DNA of 5,613 nucleotides, from positions 1 to 5,613 of the forward strand of contig JAJAZJ010000033.1 in assembly GCA_026785795.1 (NCBI GenBank). The letters are read 5' to 3'. This document shows positions 1 through 5,322 of the stretch, in pieces (position 1 is the stretch's first letter; each line of letters starts with the position of its first letter). The position numbers and the translations under genes were made by a program. The notes under the pieces were generated by a model, which saw nothing but the letters and a program-made list of their open reading frames with translations, ran no database searches and was not told the origin of the DNA. Source of the DNA: Pseudoxanthomonas sp. (GTDB lineage: Bacteria > Pseudomonadota > Gammaproteobacteria > Xanthomonadales > Xanthomonadaceae).

Positions 1-703
1 ACGCACCCCCCGCACTGTGCAGGCGCTGGAACACCGGCAGGCAGGTGTGGGTGCTGGCGAACGCATCAACTTCGGCCTGCTCAAGCCAGCCCCGCACCGT
101 GTCGCGGAGCGCGGCATCGCGCAGGTGTTCCTGGGCGAAGCCCCAGCCGGCCAGGGACTGCGCGTCGCCATGCACGATACCGAGCTTGAAGTCGCCGACA
201 TCGGCGCGCAGCGTCATCGGCAGGGCGGCCAGTTCGGCGCGCTGAGTGGGCGTGGCAGACGTGCGCAGGCGCCGCAGGATGCGATTGGAGCGCTCCACCA
301 CCGCATCGCCAACCCAATCGGGGTAGGCGCAACCGCAACCGGCGTCGTCGTCCTCGCCTGCGGGCTCGGCGGCCAGTTCGGTTTCCACGTTGCCGCGCAG
401 GGCGGTGTGGGCAAGCACCTCGCGCTGCACCCGCGCGAAGACCTCGGGATCAGCATCGAACCAGTGAAAGTCGCCGTTGAAGACCAGCCTGGCGCGCCCG
501 CGCTCGGCCGCGAACAGTTCCAGCACGCGGTCCAGTGCAAGCTCGTTGCCGTAGAGGCCACCCACCACGTAGAGCACGTCAGCGGCGGGCACGTCGGCCG
601 GTCGCGCAAACGATTCAGGAGCGTATCGGTAGTGCAGCGGGCAACTGCGTCCCGGCGCGTCGCCTGGGCGCGCGGCCGCTGATGGGTCGAGCCGGGCGTT
701 CAT
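1..703 (-). CDS. Calcineurin-fold metallophosphoesterase-like protein, 3' end outside window
   Basis: At least 234 residues, cut at the left edge. The start ATG 703 overlaps the small ORF stop (ATGA); the frame runs open to base 1. The five blocks of the fold can be traced: YVVGGLYGN (45-53), FNGDFHWFD (75-83), RGNVE (103-107), GIVHGD (175-180) and STHTCLP (217-223). Compared with the usual DxH, GDxxD, GN(H)D/E, HG and GHTH blocks, D78, N105, H178 and H219 are kept. The block-I aspartate and histidine are G49 and Y51, and the second histidine of GHTH is C221. The protein may thus bind one metal or none, and could be a hydrolase of altered type or a binding protein. An acidic loop with CGC (about 117-125, EDDDAGCGC) is unusual. 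It is the last visible gene of the arsS/ABC operon; its substrate is unknown, with a phosphate or arsenic ester only a guess. Confidence 0.82.
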   Translation of the reverse strand, partial: MNARLDPSAAARPGDAPGRSCPLHYRYAPESFARPADVPAADVLYVVGGLYGNELALDRVLELFAAERGRARLVFNGDFHWFDADPEVFARVQREVLAHTALRGNVETELAAEPAGEDDDAGCGCAYPDWVGDAVVERSNRILRRLRTSATPTQRAELAALPMTLRADVGDFKLGIVHGDAQSLAGWGFAQEHLRDAALRDTVRGWLEQAEVDAFASTHTCLPVFQRLHSAGGA

Positions 704-828
704 CGCCCTGCCGTCGCTTCGGCCACCGCGGCGAGTGTCTTGCGCACGTTCCCGGCGGTAGGGCAGTCGGGCGCGCCATGCCGGTGTACCAGCCAGGCCG
801 GATCGTAGTTTATCTGCATGGGGGTCAT
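700..828 (-). CDS. Small hypothetical protein, 42 residues, unrecognised
   Basis: Starts MTPMQINYDPAWLVHRHG and continues through APDCPTAGNVRKTLAAVAEA to a short end. I do not recognise a family. There is no membrane segment or signal peptide; it has one cysteine (C22, in DCPTAGN) and a predicted helix at the end (about residues 26-40). Support for translation: a strong CAGGAG site with 6-base spacing, an ATGA overlap with the ATPase stop at its start, and an ATGA overlap with the phosphoesterase start at its end. The frame therefore exactly bridges two genes. It may be a real small protein of the cluster (a subunit or metal-binding peptide) or chiefly a device that couples translation of the downstream gene. 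A frameshifted relic is less likely because both neighbours look complete at these ends. Confidence 0.6.
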   Translation of the reverse strand: MTPMQINYDPAWLVHRHGAPDCPTAGNVRKTLAAVAEATAGR

Positions 829-1688
829 GTCGATCTCCTGAAGTGGGGTGATGGGACCAGGTTTATGGGTCGGGTGCCAGCATGCAGCGCGCCGCTGGTG
901 TGTGAGTCTGTGACAGTTCCGCCAGAGCGCGGCCGGTACAGCTCCTGCAGCCGGTCAGGGTTCAAGTCGCCGATGGCCACGTCCCACTGCATCTCACCAT
1001 TGGCGATACCGATCACGCGGCTGGCCAGCAGGGGCAGTAGTTCGGGGTCGTGGACCACACTCACGAGGGTGCGGCCTGCTGGCTCCGCGAGTGCCCGTAG
1101 CGCGTCGCAAACCTGGCGTGTGGCGCTCGGGTCCAGTGCCGCGGTCGGCTCGTCGGCAAGCACCAGTTGCGGCCGTTGCAATTGCAGGCGCGCCAGCGCA
1201 ACTTTCTGCCGTTCACCGCCCGACAGGCAATCGGCCCGCATGTCGGCCTGCTCGCCCAGCGCGAGCGCCGCCAGCGCCAGGTCCGCCTCGCGCACCAGTG
1301 CCGGGGGGTACAAACGCAGCCAGCTGCGCCAAGCGTCGGTGCCATGCAGCCGGGCCAGTGCGCCGATGATGACATTTTCGCGGGCGCTGAGCCGTGGCAC
1401 CAGGTTCAGGCCCTGCATCAGCAGACCGATCTCCTGCTGGCCCAGGTCATGCGCCGGACGCCCCAGCACACTTACCTCGCCGTCTGTGGCATCCATCAGG
1501 CCGGCCAGCAGGCGAAGCAGCGTGCTTTTGCCGGCACCGTTCGGGCCGACGATGGCCACGCGCTCACCATGCAGAACCTCCAGCCTCGGCACGCTGAGCA
1601 ACGTACGTCCGCCGTCCTCCACCCGCACGTGTTCGAGCAGGACCGCGAAGTGGCCGTCGTTGTGCGGCAGCGGCATCGAACTGCTCAC
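825..1688 (-). CDS. PhnC-like ABC transporter ATP-binding protein
   Basis: A 287-residue cytoplasmic ATPase that powers the PhnD/PhnE-like importer. Visible motifs: Walker A GPNGAGKST (48-56), Q-loop glutamine Q92 in LMQGLNLVPRLS, signature LSGGERQ (155-161), Walker B LVLADEP (175-181), D-loop ALD (184-186) and switch histidine H213. All catalytic positions are present, so it should be active. I place the start at GTG 1688: its GTGA overlaps the permease stop and a GGAAGG ribosome site lies 7 bases upstream. ATG 1676 (MPLPHNDG) is the alternative and has no ribosome site. A still longer reading from 1871 would run through the end of the permease gene and is not credible. The last 35 or so residues (from about 253) extend past the usual PhnC end and have no recognisable motif. 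The stop TGA overlaps the ATG of the small ORF. Confidence 0.92.
   Translation of the reverse strand: MSSSMPLPHNDGHFAVLLEHVRVEDGGRTLLSVPRLEVLHGERVAIVGPNGAGKSTLLRLLAGLMDATDGEVSVLGRPAHDLGQQEIGLLMQGLNLVPRLSARENVIIGALARLHGTDAWRSWLRLYPPALVREADLALAALALGEQADMRADCLSGGERQKVALARLQLQRPQLVLADEPTAALDPSATRQVCDALRALAEPAGRTLVSVVHDPELLPLLASRVIGIANGEMQWDVAIGDLNPDRLQELYRPRSGGTVTDSHTSGALHAGTRPINLVPSPHFRRST
835..840 (-). promoter_or_regulatory. Strong Shine-Dalgarno for the 42-codon small ORF
   Basis: CAGGAG on the minus strand, 6 bases before ATG 828, within the end of the ATPase gene. It is the clearest ribosome site in the window and is the main reason to take the following short frame as translated. Confidence 0.65.
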
Positions 1689-2575
1689 TGCAGCGCCTTC
1701 CGAATGCGTCGCGACAGGGTGTCGAAAGCCATGACCAGCGCCACCACTACCAGCAGGATCGTCGCCAGCCGGCTCCACTGGAACAGGCTCACTGCCTCGC
1801 TGATCAGCAATCCCAGCCCGCCGGCGCCGATCAGGCCCAGGATGGGCGAGTCGCGAATGTTGAACTCCCACACGTACAGGTGGTGGCTGACGAACTGCGG
1901 CAGCACCGACGGCCAGACGCCGTGGAAGAAAACCTGCGCGGAAGAAGCCCCGGTTGCTCGCACGGCATCAATGGAGCCCATGTCGAGCGCCTCGATGCTC
2001 TCGGCGAACAGCTTGCCGTAAGTACCCATCGAATGCAGCGCGATCGCCAGGATGCCAGCAGTCGGCCCGAGCCCGACGATGCCGACCAGTACCAGCCCGA
2101 ACACCAGCGTGTGGATGGAGCGCGCCACGTCGAGCACGCCCTTGGCTGCCCAGGCAACCGGACGCGGTGCGCGCAGGTTGCGCGCCACGGCCATGGATAA
2201 CGGAAGGGCCAGCACCGCCGCCAATAAGGAGCCCAGCGTCGCAATCTGAAAGGTGGTCCAGGTGGCACGAGCCAAACCAGCCAGAAAGTTTGCCTCCACC
2301 TCGCGGCGGTTTTCCACGCGCAGCACCCTGCCGTCGTCGCTGCGATATTCCAGATGTTCGGGGCCAAACCACACGTCAAGAAAGCTCGGCCGCGAGAAGT
2401 CTGCCACGGATTTCAGCAGGTTGTCCCAGGGGTTTCGGCCCATAGACAGGTCGCCAGCTGCCGCCAGCGTCCACAGGCAGCCCAAAACCAGAGTGGCGTA
2501 CACGGCCGCCAGTGCCAGGAAGCCGAGGCGGCCACGAACCTCCGGAGCCCATGCCGATGCGAGCACCGCGCTCAT
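1685..2575 (-). CDS. PhnE-like ABC transporter permease
   Basis: A 296-residue inner-membrane subunit. The first hydrophobic segment (about 18-40) is followed by a long loop (41-100), then four or five further helices (about 108-130, 155-183, 215-232, 243-262, 268-285). The coupling (EAA) loop is clear: ESIEALDMGSIDAVRATGAS (192-211) continuing to VWPSVLPQF, the site that contacts the ATPase. The downstream EFNIRDSPILGLIGAGGLG (237-255) is the typical PhnE block. The start is ATG 2575, seven bases after the stop of the binding-protein gene; longer versions would run into that gene. The stop TGA overlaps the GTG start of the ATPase gene. An oddity is the extra charged loop around residues 70-94 (GPEHLEYRSDDGRVLRVENR), which I do not recall in standard PhnE. 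The binding protein beside it fixes the role as an importer of a phosphonate- or oxyanion-type ligand; exact substrate unknown. Confidence 0.91.
   Translation of the reverse strand: MSAVLASAWAPEVRGRLGFLALAAVYATLVLGCLWTLAAAGDLSMGRNPWDNLLKSVADFSRPSFLDVWFGPEHLEYRSDDGRVLRVENRREVEANFLAGLARATWTTFQIATLGSLLAAVLALPLSMAVARNLRAPRPVAWAAKGVLDVARSIHTLVFGLVLVGIVGLGPTAGILAIALHSMGTYGKLFAESIEALDMGSIDAVRATGASSAQVFFHGVWPSVLPQFVSHHLYVWEFNIRDSPILGLIGAGGLGLLISEAVSLFQWSRLATILLVVVALVMAFDTLSRRIRKALQ
1696..1701 (-). promoter_or_regulatory. Ribosome binding site deciding the GTG start of the ATPase gene
   Basis: GGAAGG on the minus strand, 7 bases before GTG 1688 and inside the last codons of the permease gene. It favours this GTG over ATG 1676, which has no such site. 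Confidence 0.55.
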
Positions 2576-2582
2576 CGCCTGC

Positions 2583-3479
2583 TCACTTGGCGGCCAGCGT
2601 ACCGGTGGCAAGACCAGCGTAGAGGATCGACTTGTAAAAGGCGTTTTCGGAGTCGACGAAGCCGGTGTAGTTGGCGGGCAGCAGTGTGGTTTGGGCTTTG
2701 AGCAACGGCCCGATCTCGGCCAGCGCGGCTCGCAGCCGTTGCACGAAAATTTTGTCCTTGAACAGCCCCTCGCTGACGGCCACGGCGTCATTGGGCAGCG
2801 GCGAAGACTCCCAAATGATCTTGCTACGGTCGGCGCGAATCAGCCCCTGGTCGATCATCGTGGTGCGGTTGCGGTTGAAGTCGGCACCTGCATCGATCTG
2901 CGCAGCAGTTACCTGGGTCTGGATCGCCTGGTGCCGGGTGTAGACCACCCGGCCGAAGTGCTTTTCGGGGTCGATGCCCTGCTGCATGAAGAAGTGCCGG
3001 GGAATCAGGTAGCCAGAGGTGGAGCCCTTGTCGCCAAACGCGAAGCTGCGGCCCTTGCCCTTGGGGCCGATCAGGTCCTGGATGCTGTTCAAACCAGAAT
3101 CCGGGTGCGTGACGATCATCGCAAAGTATTCCGGCTTCCCCTGGTAGAGGATGGTGGATACCACCTGTGCGTTGGCAAAGTGGTTGGCCAGCACGTAGCC
3201 CCACGGTCCCATCAAGGCGATGTCGGTTTCGCCATTGGCCAGGCTTTTGGCCAGGCCCTCCCAGCTATCGACGGTACGCAGTTCGACCGGGCGGCCCAGC
3301 CGTTGCGACAGGTGCTGCGCCAACGGCCGGTAGGTGGTGTCGTTCTTCTCGCGGTCGGGCTGGAACATACCAACGCCAAACTTCAGCGGAGTTCCCTGCG
3401 CCCGGGTAAGCGCGGGCAGGGCGAGTGCGGTGGCCGTACCGATTGCGCAGGTCAGGAGGTGGCGGCGTGACTGGTTCAT
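2583..3479 (-). CDS. PhnD-like periplasmic substrate-binding protein of a phosphonate/phosphite/oxyanion ABC importer
   Basis: A 298-residue exported binding protein that should deliver ligand to the permease encoded next. The N-terminus, MNQSRRHLLT, then a hydrophobic core (about 11-25) and TRAQ, is a signal peptide with likely cleavage after A27; the R5-R6 pair and LL make it Tat-like. The mature part starts PLKFGVGMFQPD, as in PhnD/PtxB proteins. It shows GPWGYVLA (91-98, with the pocket tyrosine position of the family), the oxyanion loop GSTSGYLIPR (152-161), H183 and the DAGAD segment (196-200). Close relatives bind phosphonates, phosphite or phosphate; arsenite-sensing AioX shares this fold. 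The mature protein has no cysteine, which argues against thiol-based arsenite binding of the AioX kind. Ligands such as phosphonate, phosphite, phosphate, arsenate or a methylated arsenic(V) oxyacid remain possible. It ends 7 bases before the permease ATG. Family is secure; substrate is not. Confidence 0.9.
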   Translation of the reverse strand: MNQSRRHLLTCAIGTATALALPALTRAQGTPLKFGVGMFQPDREKNDTTYRPLAQHLSQRLGRPVELRTVDSWEGLAKSLANGETDIALMGPWGYVLANHFANAQVVSTILYQGKPEYFAMIVTHPDSGLNSIQDLIGPKGKGRSFAFGDKGSTSGYLIPRHFFMQQGIDPEKHFGRVVYTRHQAIQTQVTAAQIDAGADFNRNRTTMIDQGLIRADRSKIIWESSPLPNDAVAVSEGLFKDKIFVQRLRAALAEIGPLLKAQTTLLPANYTGFVDSENAFYKSILYAGLATGTLAAK

Positions 3480-3573
3480 GCGAGATTTCTTTTATGAGGA
3501 GTGGGAGGAAGGGTTGGGTAGCTGATCAAGTCTGAAGCGGCGATCCAGAGCATCGGCTTGCGCGCGGACCGCA
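3480..3573. other. arsS-to-binding-protein intergenic gap, no clear signal
   Basis: This is the only sizeable gap inside the arsS-to-phosphoesterase run. On the minus strand it has a pyrimidine-rich stretch and ends in an A-rich AAAAGAAA just before the binding-protein ATG, which may serve as a weak ribosome site. I see no hairpin followed by a T run and no GTAACC-type or convincing sigma-70 promoter, so read-through from arsS is the simplest view. Confidence 0.5.
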
Positions 3574-4587
3574 TCAGAGCACGCCGGCCGGGGCGAACTT
3601 CAGCAGCGCCTCCTGCGGCGCGGCGGGCTCCAGCGCGCCGCCACAACTGCTGCCCTGGCCGGCGGTACAACCGTAACAGTGGTTGGCGATCCGGATCGAT
3701 TCGCCCTGGGGGTCTGCCTGAAGCAGGTTCCGAAGATGTGGGCGGTAAACCTTGCCCAGTCGGGCCGGTAATCCCAGCATCTGGTTGAAGTCACAGTCGT
3801 ACAAGTCGCCCTGCCAGTCCACACTGATCATGGAGCGGCACATCACCGTACCCAGATTTTCTGCCTGGAAAGCATTGCGAAGCAATTGCATATAGCTGCC
3901 GAAAGTGCCTTTGGATACCAAGGTGCTGCCGAAGCGTTGCACGGGCATGTTGGTCAGCGCAAAGAGGTGGTTAAAGCGGATGCCGAAATGCTGGAGCAGC
4001 TCGCGCTTGTAATCTGCCTCCAGCGCTTCCTGAGGCGGAGGAAGTGACGCCCCCTGGGGGTTGTAGACCAAATCCAGCGAGAGCCCGCTTCCTTCCACCC
4101 CGTAACCCAGGGCGTTGAGTTTCTGCAATCCGGTGATGCTGAGATCAAACACGCCATCGCCTCGCTGGCGATCCACGTTGGCCGGGGAGTAACACGGCAT
4201 TGAGGCCACCACCTGCACGCCCTGTTCGGCCAGGAAGGTTGCCAGGTCGCCCTGACCGGGCTCGCTGAGGATGGTTAGGTTGCAGCGATCAATCACCGCA
4301 ACGCCCAGCGCGCGGGCAGCAACCACCAGCCGCCTGAAATGGTCGCTGAGTTCCGGTGCACCACCAGTGAGGTCCAGGGTGGAAATGCGCCGCGCCCGCA
4401 GAACCTCAATCACCATATTCACCGTGTCTCCGTCCATCATTTCCTTGCGGTTAGGACCGGCATTGACATGGCAATGCAGACAGGACTGGTTGCAGCGGTA
4501 GCCCAGATTGACTTGCAACGTGCTCAGGCTTTGGCGCTGGATGGCGGGAAAGTCTGTGGCGGTGAGTAGAGGCAGGGTGGCGTGCAT
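3574..4587 (-). CDS. arsS: Arsenosugar biosynthesis radical SAM protein ArsS
   Basis: A 337-residue cytoplasmic radical SAM enzyme. The [4Fe-4S]/SAM motif CxxxCxxC is C32-C36-C39 (YRCNQSCLHCHVNAGPNR), followed by the SAM-binding GGAPE at 75-79. The C-terminal half (about 200-337) is the Cys-rich DUF3641-type domain, with C250 (MCRSMISVDWQG), C265 (LYDCDFNQM), C304/C307 (HCYGCTAG) and C315 (SSCGG), which may bind an auxiliary cluster. Known ArsS joins the 5'-deoxyadenosyl group of SAM to dimethylarsenite, giving 5'-deoxy-5'-dimethylarsinoyl-adenosine, the precursor of arsenosugars. Some relatives are selenoproteins; no in-frame TGA is used here. The start ATG has no obvious Shine-Dalgarno, but the frame is closed upstream by a TGA with no other start, and the next methionine (M50) lies past the cluster motif. 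The gene probably opens the operon behind the candidate ECF promoter. No arsM methyltransferase is in the window, so the dimethylarsenite supplier must lie elsewhere. Family assignment is strong; activity of this copy is inferred. Confidence 0.93.
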   Translation of the reverse strand: MHATLPLLTATDFPAIQRQSLSTLQVNLGYRCNQSCLHCHVNAGPNRKEMMDGDTVNMVIEVLRARRISTLDLTGGAPELSDHFRRLVVAARALGVAVIDRCNLTILSEPGQGDLATFLAEQGVQVVASMPCYSPANVDRQRGDGVFDLSITGLQKLNALGYGVEGSGLSLDLVYNPQGASLPPPQEALEADYKRELLQHFGIRFNHLFALTNMPVQRFGSTLVSKGTFGSYMQLLRNAFQAENLGTVMCRSMISVDWQGDLYDCDFNQMLGLPARLGKVYRPHLRNLLQADPQGESIRIANHCYGCTAGQGSSCGGALEPAAPQEALLKFAPAGVL

Positions 4588-4627
4588 GGGGCGACCGGGT
4601 AATTGAAGGGATGCTGACCTTCACTAA

Positions 4628-4653
4628 TCGTTCGCGATCCCCAACTGGTTACA
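4628..4653 (-). promoter_or_regulatory. Candidate ECF-sigma promoter driving arsS (GTAACC-N16-CGAT)
   Basis: On the minus strand the nrsF-arsS gap carries GTAACC (4653-4648), exactly 16 bases, then CGAT (4631-4628). An A/T tract (T8 on the minus strand, 4668-4661) lies just upstream of the -35 and could act as an upstream element. From memory, Caulobacter SigF promoters follow GTAACC-N16-CGAA, so the -35 and spacer match fully and the -10 at three of four bases. A CGAA also occurs at 4635-4632, but with a 12-base spacer that is too short. Predicted transcription start is near 4620, giving a leader of about 33 bases before the arsS ATG. This is a motif match only; no transcript data. Confidence 0.55.
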
Positions 4654-4686
4654 CCCAGCAAAAAAAATGTCAGGACTACAGCGGTA

Positions 4687-5322
4687 TCACCACCTGAGTA
4701 GTCGAGGCCCCAGGAAGGCGCCCAGCAAGCCCGTGAGCAGGATGCCGAGCGAATACCAGACCGCCACGAAGGTGGCCGATACTTCGGGGCACGCCAGGGC
4801 ATAACCCATAGCTCCCAGCGCACCGGCCATTAACCCTGCATTGAAGCCGGCGGCCGTGAGTTGAGTCGGCGCCAGACCGCGCACTGCCCACAGCGCACCG
4901 GCCAGCGCAGGAAGCGATAGCACGACGACATTTCTGGGGCAGGTAAGCCAGGTATCCCCAAAGAGGGCCGCCATGCGTTGCTCCGGAGCCGCAACCATCC
5001 ACGTGAGAAAGCCTAGACCAAGCATCACTGCAAAGACGGCCAGAACTGCCAGCACTGGCCACCGCGTGCGCGCCACCGGACGCGAAAGTAGGGCGGTCAA
5101 CCAGCCCGCAGCCAATGCAAGGCTGGCGCCGTAGATCAGTTTCATCCAGGGAGCTGGCGTCTCGTACATGGCTGCAGGGATCGACCCCATGCTTATCAGG
5201 GCGAACAGGGCGCTGACGAACAATCCCGCTGCCACCGCCGGCGCCATGCGCTGCAGCACCGGCGCCCGAGGTGCAGGCCCAGCTCTTTTGGCCAATAGTT
5301 CGATAAACAATTGTGTTTTCAT
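4687..5322 (-). CDS. nrsF: NrsF-like (DUF1109) membrane anti-sigma factor
   Basis: A 211-residue inner-membrane protein with about six hydrophobic segments (roughly residues 29-48, 62-80, 89-109, 131-148, 156-177, 183-207) after a short cytoplasmic N-terminus, MKTQLFIELLAKRAG. The length, N-terminal pattern and position fit NrsF, the negative regulator of Caulobacter SigF. NrsF holds the sigma factor at the membrane and releases it under heavy-metal stress (chromium, cadmium). Family knowledge says two cysteines are needed for the response; here C128 (TWLTCPRN) and C178 (YALACPE) are the only cysteines and match in spacing and surroundings. I chose ATG 5322 because it forms an ATGA overlap with the sigma stop and begins the conserved MKT; the in-frame ATG at 5343 lies inside the sigma gene and would add seven unlikely residues (MGERHRI). 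Ligand specificity is not readable from the sequence; an arsenic-related trigger is inference from the neighbouring arsS. Confidence 0.9.
   Translation of the reverse strand: MKTQLFIELLAKRAGPAPRAPVLQRMAPAVAAGLFVSALFALISMGSIPAAMYETPAPWMKLIYGASLALAAGWLTALLSRPVARTRWPVLAVLAVFAVMLGLGFLTWMVAAPEQRMAALFGDTWLTCPRNVVVLSLPALAGALWAVRGLAPTQLTAAGFNAGLMAGALGAMGYALACPEVSATFVAVWYSLGILLTGLLGAFLGPRLLRW

Noticed and set aside
17..682. + strand open frame of 221 codons
   Set aside because: It is antisense to the phosphoesterase-like gene, which shows a chain of fold motifs in the opposite strand.
535..1734. Long + strand open frame (399 codons) opposite the ATPase gene
   Set aside because: It is the complement of a complete ABC ATPase; its Arg/Ser-rich, repetitive composition is typical of an antisense shadow.
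825..1871. ATPase start at 1871
   Set aside because: The extra 61 residues would overlap the conserved C-terminal end of the permease; GTG 1688 with its own ribosome site is better.
2253..3470. Long + strand open frame (405 codons) opposite the binding-protein and permease genes
   Set aside because: It is antisense to two genes with clear motifs, its translation is low in recognisable domains, and high GC content commonly opens such frames.
4102..4107. Second GTAACC, on the + strand inside arsS
   Set aside because: No CGAA/CGAT-like -10 follows at 16 bases and it points against all genes, so it is taken as chance.
4661..4690. Terminator after the nrsF-like gene (T8 run on the minus strand)
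   Set aside because: No stem of useful length precedes the T run; the CTGG-N6-CCAG inverted repeat lies after it. The tract fits better as an A/T-rich element upstream of the candidate promoter.
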